Positions 7,634 to 15,032 of a DNA stretch of 19,074 bases are shown one piece after another. The notes beneath the pieces are model-generated. The model saw only the letters and a program-made list of their open reading frames with translations, was not told where the DNA came from and did not search any database. A program made the position numbers and the translations under genes. This DNA comes from FACHB-1406 sp034189065 (GTDB lineage: Bacteria > Cyanobacteriota > Cyanobacteriia > Cyanobacteriales > Spirulinaceae): contig JAXHVQ010000115.1 in NCBI GenBank assembly GCA_034189065.1, positions 1 to 19,074 of the forward strand, in the 5' to 3' direction. Each line of letters starts with the position of its first letter. The stretch's first letter is position 1.

Positions 7634-8560
7634 TTACGCTTCTCCCACAGTTACAGGTGCGAATATTGTTTCTCTCGAAGTTGCCATTTTACTCGTCCAA
7701 TCTCGGACGTACATTATTAAGCCCCGCACGATACAAACAGCAGTCAGGGAGAAGAAAAAGCCAAAAACAATATGGGAAAGCATTAATAGTCCATAACCCA
7801 TCGCTACTGCCGAACCAAATATAATTTGATCTTTGGGAACGAGGGGCGACGTACCAGGATCGGTCACCATATAAAAGGTAAAAAGGACAAATCCCACGCT
7901 TGTCAGAGGAATTAATGCGGCCGCGATCGGCGTATGAAAAATGACACTTCTCAAGGCTGCTTGAAGGATAAATCCTCCAACCCAAGCGCCAATTAAAGGG
8001 AGACGGTGAGTAAATTTAGCATTGAGAATCGTCCCTGAAATTACGATGAGTCCCGGTAAAATCCAATCTGCCGCGCCGTCAAGATTTTCGGTGAATTGAT
8101 AGGGCGGAGCAATGCCCACCCAAGGGAACAGTAATAGAGTTAAAGTAATGCCAAAGTTGGAGGGATTGAGAAAATGGCGAGTGCGAGTGGCAATAGGGGC
8201 TCGAAAGACTGCTTTTGACGCAATAGCAGCGGCGGTTGCAAAGGCAATAGGGAATAGTTGTTCGTTGGCATAAAGCAACATGGCAACGGCTAGTCCGGTA
8301 ATATGAGCGGGGAGCAGAAAATCAATAAAATTTTGCAGTCCGCCCGCACAATTTAAGGGACGTTGATTGGTTTTAGCGTCGATGAATTCGAGAATGAGTT
8401 CGGTACTGTAGGCTGTTAAGAGAGCGATTAAAGGTTGCGCCCAAGATTGCTCGAAGCCTAAGATAGTATGTCCTAGAAGATTGAGGATGGAAATCGCGAT
8501 CGCAAAACGGCGCAGTCCAGCGAGGCGATGGTTTTTATGCCAAATGTTGTTTGCAATCAT
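7634..8560 (-). CDS. unbU: Enediyne biosynthesis membrane protein UnbU (SgcE5-like, RnfD/NqrB-related)
   Basis: A 308-aa polytopic membrane protein from the ATG at 8560; a GTG at 8596 would add 12 residues. Hydrophobic helices run through the whole chain. RnfD/NqrB-like signatures are visible: HFLNPSNFGITLTLL (about 129-143) and FYMVTDPGTSP (about 229-239), a conserved loop of UnbU proteins that corresponds to the region where NqrB/RnfD carry covalent flavin. The length fits UnbU/SgcE5 (about 310-330 aa). In enediyne clusters the gene travels with unbL, unbV and pksE, and its biochemical role is not established; an electron-transfer or transport role is inferred from the RnfD/NqrB relationship only. 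It lies directly upstream of pksE on the same strand, as expected. No RNF or Nqr subunit genes are nearby, which argues against a respiratory complex member. Confidence 0.9.
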   Translation of the reverse strand: MIANNIWHKNHRLAGLRRFAIAISILNLLGHTILGFEQSWAQPLIALLTAYSTELILEFIDAKTNQRPLNCAGGLQNFIDFLLPAHITGLAVAMLLYANEQLFPIAFATAAAIASKAVFRAPIATRTRHFLNPSNFGITLTLLLFPWVGIAPPYQFTENLDGAADWILPGLIVISGTILNAKFTHRLPLIGAWVGGFILQAALRSVIFHTPIAAALIPLTSVGFVLFTFYMVTDPGTSPLVPKDQIIFGSAVAMGYGLLMLSHIVFGFFFSLTAVCIVRGLIMYVRDWTSKMATSRETIFAPVTVGEA

Positions 8561-8664
8561 TTTTAAACAATCAGAGCTGAGCGGAAAACTTAACACAGGT
8601 CGGGTATTCTATCGTTGGCTCCAAGCGACCGCTGGACACAACGATAAAACCCGAGCTTTTAACT

Positions 8665-9543
8665 TTATTTAGAGAGATGCTTTTTCTTTAAAAACCACAG
8701 TCCTGCCAATCCAAATAAGGCGATGGGAACAGCGGTTGAAGGTTCGGGAACTTGTTCGAGAACTGTAATATCAGACCGACTGTTGAAGTTATAGCGATCG
8801 CCACCACCTGAACCTGTAAAGGCTAAGCTGAGTTGTAACCTGCCACAACCAACGGTATTACAGGTTAGCGAATCTTCCACAAATAAGGGTCCGTAAAGAT
8901 GACTGTCTCCGCTTCCGTTTGATGGGCCAGCAGCGAAAGAGACTTGAGAACCAAAGTCAAAAGAATCTACTACAGCATTAGTCGCGTCTAAGAAGTCATA
9001 TTGTAGTAATCCTGGGGTCGCCAAACTGACTCCATTTTTAGGCTGGCTACCATCAGTTAAAACACCAGATAAAGAACTTGCAACTGACACGACTGAACCG
9101 AAGGGAAAAGAAGTAAATGTCACGTCAAACGGACTTGGTTCCCCAAAATCGGTAAATGATGCCTCAAACTTTAAGACCGGATCGAGAAATACTGAAATTT
9201 GATTGAGTGTTACTCGATCTCCATCCAAACCAGGTATGGTCACTACAATCGGGTTTAATAAATTGTACTCAACCTGATTTATCCCAGTGTGGTAGGTGGT
9301 AGCATCCAAATGCACAAATACGGGACTGCCATTGACTGTTGTATCTAAAGTGATAGCACAAATTTTGCTTGATGGGATAAAAACATCGCCCTCCGGACAA
9401 TACTGCGTGAGCGGTTCCATCGTAGCTGCCTTTGCTGCGCTACTAACTGTAACAGTAGCAATAACCAAAGCTGTATGTAGCCATTTTTTTTTTGGTCTAG
9501 CATCATCTACAACAGCAATTTTTGAAACATTTAAGATTTTCAT
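8665..9543 (-). CDS. PEP-CTERM secreted/surface protein, family unrecognised
   Basis: The product is 292 aa from the ATG at 9543 (a GTG at 9591 would add 16 residues that break the signal-peptide pattern). The N-terminus has a basic stretch (ARPKKKW), a hydrophobic core (LHTALVIATVTV) and a likely cleavage after SSAAKA. The C-terminus is a standard PEP-CTERM sorting tail: VPEPSTAVPIALFGLAGLWF followed by KKKHLSK. In the family this tail is recognised by an exosortase in the inner membrane; no exosortase gene is present here. Between them is a beta-rich, Gly/Ser/Asp-rich domain with two Cys pairs (C..C near the N-terminus and CNTVGC near residue 230), consistent with an exported protein. It sits between unbV and unbU on the same strand as the enediyne genes, 104 bp upstream of unbU. 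Its function is unknown. Confidence 0.85.
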   Translation of the reverse strand: MKILNVSKIAVVDDARPKKKWLHTALVIATVTVSSAAKAATMEPLTQYCPEGDVFIPSSKICAITLDTTVNGSPVFVHLDATTYHTGINQVEYNLLNPIVVTIPGLDGDRVTLNQISVFLDPVLKFEASFTDFGEPSPFDVTFTSFPFGSVVSVASSLSGVLTDGSQPKNGVSLATPGLLQYDFLDATNAVVDSFDFGSQVSFAAGPSNGSGDSHLYGPLFVEDSLTCNTVGCGRLQLSLAFTGSGGGDRYNFNSRSDITVLEQVPEPSTAVPIALFGLAGLWFLKKKHLSK

Positions 9544-9661
9544 ATTGAGTATCGAACAAATTGTTTTTAGAACTCGCGTTAAGTTGCCCACAAAGTCTGT
9601 TTTTAGTTCTACCAGACAAGACAGAGCTATTTTTGGCTCAATTTAGTTGCAGTGTTTAGGT

Positions 9662-10423
9662 TCAGCGGTTAGTTTTGCTTAAAAAACCTTTTGTCTTTGC
9701 TCTCCATAATCCTAACAATCCTACTAAGCCGAGAGGTATAACTGCAGAAGGTTCAGGAGTAGAAATAGGCGTTACTTCATGAATTTCTTGAGGCTGAGGA
9801 GCTGAAAGGCTCGGGTCGGTAACAAAAGGTCCAACAAATATACCTGCTGCATCAAATCGTTGAGTGCTAGTATAAGTGCCATCTCCAATTAACTCTTCTC
9901 CAGCAGCCGTTGCGTAAAACTCCAGGGGACCAATGCCAGGTACTACGATTGGTGTATAATCGGGAAATAAAGCAATGGCATTAACCGGTAAATTTGCTCT
10001 CCAGGTTTTGGGTTCTTCATTAATCGTAATATATCCGGTTTCTTGGTAGCCGTTGAGTCGGATAAGAACAGTGGAAGTTTCTAGACCATAAGGAGATAAA
10101 TCTACAGGATTGACAGATTGCAGGTTGAGTTCATGAATAATAAGTGGAACTGTACAAGAACCGTCTACAAAAGTACAATCTTCTAGTCGCTCCAGGACAG
10201 TATCTGCGGGAGAGAGCTGAGGGTTAACAGGAGTTCCCACAAGAGGAACAATACCAATATTTGGCAAAACTATTGAACTCTGACCGTTTCCGAATGTTAT
10301 GAATTGATCGATACCTTTTTTTAAGTCTACTGCCTTCGCAGATTGTGAAACACCTAAAACAGCGATCGCGCTCAATCCCACCGTTCCAACAACGGCTAAT
10401 TTTGTAGAATCCAAGAAATTCAT
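9662..10423 (-). CDS. PEP-CTERM secreted/surface protein (paralogous to the proteins at 14107 and 15033)
   Basis: The product is 253 aa. The ATG at 10423 is preceded by a strong Shine-Dalgarno sequence, AAGGAGA, 8 nt upstream, which decides the start over the longer frame from 10468. Signal peptide: MNFLDSTKLAVVGTVGLSAI, with likely cleavage after SQSAKA. The C-terminus is a PEP-CTERM tail, TPEPSAVIPLGLVGLLGLW, then a basic end. The mature domain starts GIDQFITFGN and has VPLVGTPVNP, then DTVLERLEDC and a second Cys (CTFVDGSC). The same arrangement occurs in the protein at 14107-14952. The gene lies downstream of unbV, separated by a MITE-like element. Its function is unknown; the position within an enediyne cassette is unusual. 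Confidence 0.87.
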   Translation of the reverse strand: MNFLDSTKLAVVGTVGLSAIAVLGVSQSAKAVDLKKGIDQFITFGNGQSSIVLPNIGIVPLVGTPVNPQLSPADTVLERLEDCTFVDGSCTVPLIIHELNLQSVNPVDLSPYGLETSTVLIRLNGYQETGYITINEEPKTWRANLPVNAIALFPDYTPIVVPGIGPLEFYATAAGEELIGDGTYTSTQRFDAAGIFVGPFVTDPSLSAPQPQEIHEVTPISTPEPSAVIPLGLVGLLGLWRAKTKGFLSKTNR

Positions 10424-10431
10424 GTTGCAAT

Positions 10432-10438
10432 TCTCCTT
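10432..10438 (-). promoter_or_regulatory. Ribosome-binding site AAGGAGA for the PEP-CTERM gene at 9662-10423
   Basis: AAGGAGA on the minus strand, 8 nt before the ATG at 10423. It is the best Shine-Dalgarno sequence in the window and fixes the start of that gene. Confidence 0.75.
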
Positions 10439-10497
10439 AAAACATACAGTACATTGAGTTGCCCTCAAAGAGGACTTTTTGACTTCCTAGCTCGTGC

Positions 10498-10602
10498 TAA
10501 GTAGGTGGGCGTAATTAAAAGAACAATATCTCCAGCTAAAACCCTTACCTGGCAAGGAATACGGTTTTCGAGGTTATGCGTTTATTTTTGCCCACCTACT
10601 TA
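10498..10602 (-). mobile_element. MITE-like element, copy 1 (105 bp)
   Basis: The element starts with TAAGTAGGTGGGC and ends with GCCCACCTACTTA, a 13-bp perfect terminal inverted repeat followed by a less perfect AT-rich extension. Base by base it is identical over 105 bp to the reverse complement of 13743-13847. It has no coding capacity. The ends read as TA plus AGTAGGTGGGC, so a TA target-site duplication of the IS630/Tc1 type is possible, but the palindromic end makes this ambiguous. Its left part lies in the gap between unbV and the PEP-CTERM gene, and its right end overlaps the 3' end of unbV. Strand labels only mark that the two copies are opposite. Confidence 0.9.
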
Positions 10603-12503
10603 GAATCGATTGATGCTACTTGACCGAGCAGCACTGTATGCACCCCAGATGATAAATTAAAACTTGCTTGGCGGGCTTGTCCCTCAGTGTCGCGCCATTG
10701 CACTTCGACGGGCAATTGACTCTCTACGTTGACCTCACCTAAACCGAAGTGAAGTTCGGGACTTCTCGCACCAGAATGACCGTTCCCGCCATCGACTCGG
10801 GCAATGAGTTTCTGTCCGTTTGGCAGAGAAACTTTAGCAATTGCACCAACTGCGGGTGAACCGGATAATTGCTGGAGACGCAGTTCTAAAAACGCTCCAC
10901 TGTTTTGACTCTCGTTTCGATAGAAATAAGAGGTATCCCATTGGTTGGCGATCGCGAAATCTAAATCTCCATCTCCATCCACATCTGCTGTGGCAATTCC
11001 CCGCGTCACTTGGGGTCTATTGAGTCCCAATTCTTGTGCTAAATTGTAGTACCGACCGTCGGAGCCTTGGACGAAGAAAGGATTGGGCTGATTTCCATTT
11101 AAGTCATCTCCGACTTGGAAGCGAAACCAACTTTTCGGATTGCTTAAAAGTTGGTCGTTTCCCATTGCCAGTTCGTGCAATTCCGGCCAGCGATTCACTT
11201 CGCCTTTGGCAAAGCCGGTTGCTTGTAGCGCTTCGAGGGTTCCGTCGTTATTAAAATCGCCGAACTTCGTTTCCCAACCCCAACCGCTGCGGGATAGTCC
11301 CAAAGGTTCGCTGCTATCGTCGTAGGGAGCAATTCCTTGTTTCATCTTATCAGTTTCTCCCGTACTTGTAAAGAGAAAATGACTTTCTTCGAGGGCATAT
11401 TCAGCGGCAATATTACTCACATAAATATCAAATAAGCCGTCGCGATTAATATCGGCAAAATCAACGCCCATCCCTTTAAAAGAATCTCGACCCAGAACCT
11501 TAGAATTGGGCGTAGTTAGGTGTTTTTGACCCTCCAAAAGGGCGAATTGCATCTGTCCGGGTTGCGATCGGTTGTGCAGCAGTCGATCCGGCCCAAAATC
11601 GTTGGCAAAATAGAGTTCGGGCAATAAATCTCCATCCAAGTCTGCGGCACCCACCGCCAGCGTCCAACCGCGCGCGACTTGTTCGTCGAGAACGCCTGAA
11701 ATGTCGGCAAACTGTACCGTTGGATTTGTCCCTGCGGTTGCACCCGTCCACCGCAGGATGCGATCGCGCCCGCCATTATAAGCGCGCGTCATGGAATGCT
11801 GCATCTCCTCTTCTCCCGTCCCGTTGGCGTTGAGAATTTCGGCATTATCTTGGAAGTAGTTGCCGATAACCAGATCGTTATGACCGTCGCCATCGAGGTC
11901 GGCAAAGGTTGCCGCGTTGGTGTACCATCGTTCTTGTATGGGTACGACTTCTTGTTGGGTATAACTCTGCTGCCCGAGGAATTGTTCGTTTGCTCCCCGA
12001 TGCAGAAACGCAATGGGCGTTCGTCCCCAGTAGTACGCAATAATATCCATTGCGCCGTCTTCGTTTAAATCTCCCGGCAAACATCCCATCGGTGCCATTG
12101 TCGAGGCATCGTAGGACAGCGACGGGTCTAAACTAAAGGGATCGTAGCGTTGCACGGTTCCGGGAATGGGGGCAACAATCGCGCGATCGCTGCGCGGATC
12201 CACGTAACAGACATCGTTGGGAAGTCCGTCGCCGTCGAGATCGTTCAACGCCACCGCCGCACCCACCGCAGAAATCCAAGCCGAATGCTGTTCTAGACTG
12301 GGATGAACCGATCGCGCGAACTTCTTGGGAACTCCCGCTAATTCGGGCAGCGGCAAAGCAGTAAACTTAAAATGCGAGGCTAAAAGGTCGCGTTCCGTCG
12401 CCGAAAGTGCCGGTAGACGGGTGAAGCTAAATAAGCTGACGACGATGAGAACGGCGACAAACCGTTTGAGATGGCGTTTAACAAACGTTATTAAAGTTTT
12501 CAT
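10596..12503 (-). CDS. unbV: Enediyne biosynthesis protein UnbV (SgcE4-like), exported FG-GAP/ASPIC-UnbV protein
   Basis: A 635-aa protein with an N-terminal signal peptide or anchor (KRHLKRFVAVLIVVSLFSF, cleavage probably after PALSA). The body is a predicted beta-propeller with seven calcium-binding-type Asp loops: DLDGDG (88), DLNEDG (145), DLDGDG (202), DLDGD (288), DINRDG (351), DFNNDG (416) and DVDGDG (507). The C-terminus is the ASPIC/UnbV domain (about 555-630) with VDGGNGHSGARSPELHFGLG. Length and architecture match SgcE4/UnbV. The family is conserved in enediyne cassettes but its role is unsettled; the export signal places it outside the cytoplasmic membrane. The gene lies between unbL and unbU as expected, with the PEP-CTERM pair inserted on its downstream side. 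The last codon and the stop (TAG) fall within the terminal repeat of a MITE-like element, so the C-terminus was probably trimmed or replaced by insertion, after the end of the ASPIC domain. Confidence 0.95.
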   Translation of the reverse strand: MKTLITFVKRHLKRFVAVLIVVSLFSFTRLPALSATERDLLASHFKFTALPLPELAGVPKKFARSVHPSLEQHSAWISAVGAAVALNDLDGDGLPNDVCYVDPRSDRAIVAPIPGTVQRYDPFSLDPSLSYDASTMAPMGCLPGDLNEDGAMDIIAYYWGRTPIAFLHRGANEQFLGQQSYTQQEVVPIQERWYTNAATFADLDGDGHNDLVIGNYFQDNAEILNANGTGEEEMQHSMTRAYNGGRDRILRWTGATAGTNPTVQFADISGVLDEQVARGWTLAVGAADLDGDLLPELYFANDFGPDRLLHNRSQPGQMQFALLEGQKHLTTPNSKVLGRDSFKGMGVDFADINRDGLFDIYVSNIAAEYALEESHFLFTSTGETDKMKQGIAPYDDSSEPLGLSRSGWGWETKFGDFNNDGTLEALQATGFAKGEVNRWPELHELAMGNDQLLSNPKSWFRFQVGDDLNGNQPNPFFVQGSDGRYYNLAQELGLNRPQVTRGIATADVDGDGDLDFAIANQWDTSYFYRNESQNSGAFLELRLQQLSGSPAVGAIAKVSLPNGQKLIARVDGGNGHSGARSPELHFGLGEVNVESQLPVEVQWRDTEGQARQASFNLSSGVHTVLLGQVASIDSK

Positions 12504-12606
12504 GATTCCCTAAGCTGTTCGGCTTTTAGATGGCGATGTTAAATTCTCCGAAAGGCAGTGGGCAGTGGGCAGTAGTGAGTTCCGCTCTTTAAATGCGCGT
12601 CAGCTT

Positions 12607-12648
12607 ATTCCCAATTCCCAATTCCCAATTGCCTATTCCCTATTCCCC
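12607..12648. repeat. Heptanucleotide tandem array (STRR) covering the 3' end of unbL
   Basis: Six tandem heptamers: ATTCCCA three times, then ATTGCCT, ATTCCCT and ATTCCCC. The array spans the unbL stop codon (12640-12642), so the final Glu codon and TAG are made of repeat. A second small array, GGCAGTG twice followed by GGCAGTA, lies at about 12554-12574 in the same unbL-unbV gap. The rest of that 136-bp gap holds nothing recognisable. Confidence 0.88.
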
Positions 12649-13647
12649 AAACTGAGCTTGAATGCGCTTCCGCCAAATTTCGTAGGCGGGCGATGTTCGG
12701 TTGTCTGGAACCATTAAGGGCAAATTTTCGAGGGCGCGATCGGTGATTTCTGCTGCTGCTGTGGCAGACATCCCGCACAACATCTGACAAACCATTTCGG
12801 TATGGGCGGTGAGATTGCCCGCTCTTGCCCGCGCTTTGGCAGCAAAAGTCGCTCCCTGAGAGAGTTGGGGCTGATATCCGACTGCGGCGGTTTGGAGGGC
12901 AGCGATCGCGTCCTTCTCGACTCCCCCGGCATAGGTACAAGCCAAACCCACCCCACTCCACAAATCTGCTCTTCTCCCAGGATGGAATTGTTGAATCGTC
13001 TGCGCAATGCGAGGAATATCTGCCCCCCGCACAAACCAAATGCTGCGGCCCAGTCCTTGGTCGAACGCACAGGACGCATAGCCAGAGAGCTTTTGCGGCA
13101 TCGCGAAACGCTCGATATAATCTTGCCAGTAGAAGTAACCTTGATGAAAACCATAACCGTCGATCGCTAACCAACCCAAGAGGGGATCGAGTTGTGCTAG
13201 CGCTTTGGGGATCGAAAAAGGCAACCGCGCGATCGCCCAACCGATGCCGACATGAACCATATAAGTATGAGCATTGCCCTCACCGTTGAGAAAGGTTTGG
13301 ATGCGATCGCATCTCCAGGGCGTAAGTTTATCGAGTAGCGCCAAACCCATACCTGCCCCCTCGAAGGCGAAACCGCGCCATTCTAGGGGAATTGTGTTGA
13401 GTTGGGGGACGAGCAAGTCGGGTTGGGGTTGCGCGATCGCGGCATGATAGCCTTGGAGAAATGTACGACCGACTTGTTCTAATTGTTGCCGAGTTCGAGC
13501 ATCGCTACTTGAAAATCCCCGACGCGCGAAAGTCGCCTCTTCTGGAGAAATACTAAAGAGAAATTGGCGAAGGGAAAGTAACGAAAAAGTTAACTTGTTT
13601 TTTGAAGTTGAATTTCCAGTTGGGGTTGGAATTAAAGTTTGCGACAT
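12640..13647 (-). CDS. unbL: Enediyne biosynthesis protein UnbL (SgcE3-like), DUF1702 family
   Basis: A 335-aa soluble protein of the DUF1702 family. Recognisable blocks are ARRGFSSSDARTRQQLEQVG (41-60) followed by RTFLQGYHAAI, GFAFEGAGMGLALLDKLTPW (92-111), the His/Tyr/Gly-rich DGYGFHQGYFYW (163-174), and ADLWSGVGLACTYAGGV (about 217-233). The length agrees with SgcE3. No catalytic motif of a known enzyme class is evident and the family has no settled function, but it is a constant member of enediyne cassettes. The ATG at 13647 has no clear ribosome-binding site. It is the first gene of the cassette, 136 bp upstream of unbV. A MITE-like element sits 95 bp upstream of the start, in the place of a promoter. 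The stop codon lies inside a heptanucleotide repeat. Confidence 0.93.
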   Translation of the reverse strand: MSQTLIPTPTGNSTSKNKLTFSLLSLRQFLFSISPEEATFARRGFSSSDARTRQQLEQVGRTFLQGYHAAIAQPQPDLLVPQLNTIPLEWRGFAFEGAGMGLALLDKLTPWRCDRIQTFLNGEGNAHTYMVHVGIGWAIARLPFSIPKALAQLDPLLGWLAIDGYGFHQGYFYWQDYIERFAMPQKLSGYASCAFDQGLGRSIWFVRGADIPRIAQTIQQFHPGRRADLWSGVGLACTYAGGVEKDAIAALQTAAVGYQPQLSQGATFAAKARARAGNLTAHTEMVCQMLCGMSATAAAEITDRALENLPLMVPDNRTSPAYEIWRKRIQAQFGE

Positions 13648-13742
13648 AGGTTTTTCGGACTTCTGAAGATGGCGGTCTTTGGCGGCAATCTGGGGAAGTG
13701 CGCGGTGCTAAATCGAGCGCATATCGGACAAAATAAGCGTAG

Positions 13743-13847
13743 TAAGTAGGTGGGCAAAAATAAACGCATAACCTCGAAAACCGTATTCCTTGCCAGGTAA
13801 GGGTTTTAGCTGGAGATATTGTTCTTTTAATTACGCCCACCTACTTA
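13743..13847 (+). mobile_element. MITE-like element, copy 2 (105 bp), inverted relative to copy 1
   Basis: Same ends as copy 1 (TAAGTAGGTGGGC and GCCCACCTACTTA). I compared the reverse complement with 10498-10602 base by base and found no difference over 105 bp. The outer flanks are unrelated (GTAG before, GCTCGGC after), so the identity ends at the element boundaries. With copy 1 it brackets unbV and unbL, about 3.1 kb apart. No transposase is present, so it would be mobilised in trans. Confidence 0.9.
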
Positions 13848-14041
13848 GCTCGGCAAGCTTAAAACTGGGGGTAAAATTTTCCTAGATAGATGACCAGATA
13901 AGCGTTTGAGAAAATCCTCAACCAACTTTTTAAGTTTGCCAGCCTAGTAGGGCGGGCGTAGCGTAAAGTTTGAAGTTAAAGATTGCCTTGCCCGCCAAAC
14001 AACGCTTGTATCCAGCATCTTCAGGAATTTATCGAAACTTG

Positions 14042-14064
14042 CACGGACTCGATCTCGAGTCGTG
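14042..14064 (-). terminator. Hairpin after the PEP-CTERM gene at 14107-14952, possible terminator
   Basis: CACGGACTCGA and TCGAGTCGTG pair over 10 bp with a single bulged G and a 2-nt loop, about 45 bp past the stop codon. There is no T-run after it on the minus strand, so factor-independent termination is uncertain. Confidence 0.35.
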
Positions 14065-14106
14065 TTGCATCCCAACGCAAAATCGTCGGGGCGCATCGTT
14101 GTCTTT

Positions 14107-14952
14107 TTACGACTTCTTAGAATTCCGTTTCTTCATCAATCCCAGCATCGTCCCAAACCCGGCGAGAGCTAGCATTGCGGACGGTTCGGGAACCATCGCT
14201 GGTACAAAAAAATGTGCCTTACCAGGGGCGACATGAACCCATTGCTCTTTGCCCCCCGTAACTGGATCGATTCCGGCATAGAAGCCACCCGCAGGCATAC
14301 TTGGCGTGTGTGCGGGCATCGGACCGGGGTTGATTGAAAAGAGACTAGAGGGAGTTGACCCCACACCAAAATCAATACTGTCAAAAACCATGAAAGAATT
14401 TCCAGGATTTCCGACCTCGGTAAAGGTTGCTTGGAAATCGAGGGGAAGTCCCGGTCCACCACTATTTGGACCGTGAAGCTCTATCGTCCCTCCATTAGCA
14501 TTAGTACGGGTAACGGCCATTTGCCCCATAGGATTAGCTGGCTGACCTAGCAAACTGCCGCTGATAATATCCACGTTGAAAAGACTACCTTGGATGTTTA
14601 CAGCTCCGTCACTCTTGTGAGATACAGCAACCACTTCTATGTCCACTAGGCAAGAATCGCCGTCGTTATCTAAAGTACAGCCATTTTTGCGCTCAACTAT
14701 AGTGTCGGTATTCCCCGGACCAAACGGGTTGCCTACTAAGGGGATACTTACCATATTGCCTGACCCTAAATCTATATCTACAAACGATTGAGGGGTATCG
14801 GGTGTTGCAAAAAAGTCAAATCCAGCATCAAAGGTAAAGGCATGGGCTTTAGCTCCTGAAACGCTCGTCAGCGCGATCGCGCCTAATGCTGCTGCTCCCA
14901 GGATGGGGGTTGCTTGCTTGAACATTGAAATGGGGAAAAATGAACGGTTCAT
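14107..14952 (-). CDS. PEP-CTERM secreted/surface protein, tandem paralogue 1
   Basis: The product is 281 aa from the ATG at 14952 (the frame opens at 15000, but those 16 residues precede the signal peptide). Signal peptide: FKQATPILGAAALGAIAL, with cleavage near GAKAHA. The C-terminus is a PEP-CTERM tail, VPEPSAMLALAGFGTMLGL, then KKRNSKKS. The mature part has GFDFF, VSIPLVGNPFGPG, DTIVERKNGC and a second Cys (DSC), matching the protein at 9662-10423. The signal-peptide region and the tail are nearly the same as in the next gene (15033-15857), so these two are tandem duplicates. A terminator separates it from that gene. Its function is unknown. Being secreted and next to the enediyne cassette, it could be a surface protein, carrier or matrix component; nothing in the sequence decides this. 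Confidence 0.87.
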   Translation of the reverse strand: MNRSFFPISMFKQATPILGAAALGAIALTSVSGAKAHAFTFDAGFDFFATPDTPQSFVDIDLGSGNMVSIPLVGNPFGPGNTDTIVERKNGCTLDNDGDSCLVDIEVVAVSHKSDGAVNIQGSLFNVDIISGSLLGQPANPMGQMAVTRTNANGGTIELHGPNSGGPGLPLDFQATFTEVGNPGNSFMVFDSIDFGVGSTPSSLFSINPGPMPAHTPSMPAGGFYAGIDPVTGGKEQWVHVAPGKAHFFVPAMVPEPSAMLALAGFGTMLGLMKKRNSKKS

Positions 14953-14985
14953 CTCGTTTCTTCTCGTGCGATAGGTGTGAACAAA

Positions 14986-15023
14986 ATGGACAAAATGCAC
15001 CCCAAACCCTTAGTTGGGGCGCA
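14986..15023 (-). terminator. Factor-independent terminator after the PEP-CTERM gene at 15033-15857
   Basis: On the minus strand, TGCGCCCCAA (15023-15014) pairs with TTGGGGTGCA (15005-14996) over 10 bp including one G-U, with an 8-nt loop, followed at once by TTTTGTCCATTTTG. It starts 10 bp after the TAA-side end of the gene. It implies that the two tandem PEP-CTERM genes are at least partly transcribed separately. Confidence 0.7.
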
Positions 15024-15032
15024 CTTTGTCTT

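Larger units (their letters stand above)
13648..14106. other. Intergenic region upstream of unbL
   Basis: 459 bp without a credible gene. It contains MITE copy 2 (13743-13847) and a hairpin downstream of the neighbouring PEP-CTERM gene (14042-14064). Any unbL promoter must be in the first 95 bp or inside or beyond the MITE; I found no convincing -35/-10 pair. A 95-aa frame (13553-13840, minus) crosses the MITE and is not supported. Confidence 0.5.

Noticed and set aside
13553..13840. 95-aa minus-strand frame upstream of unbL
   Set aside because: It overlaps the unbL N-terminus out of frame and runs through the MITE.
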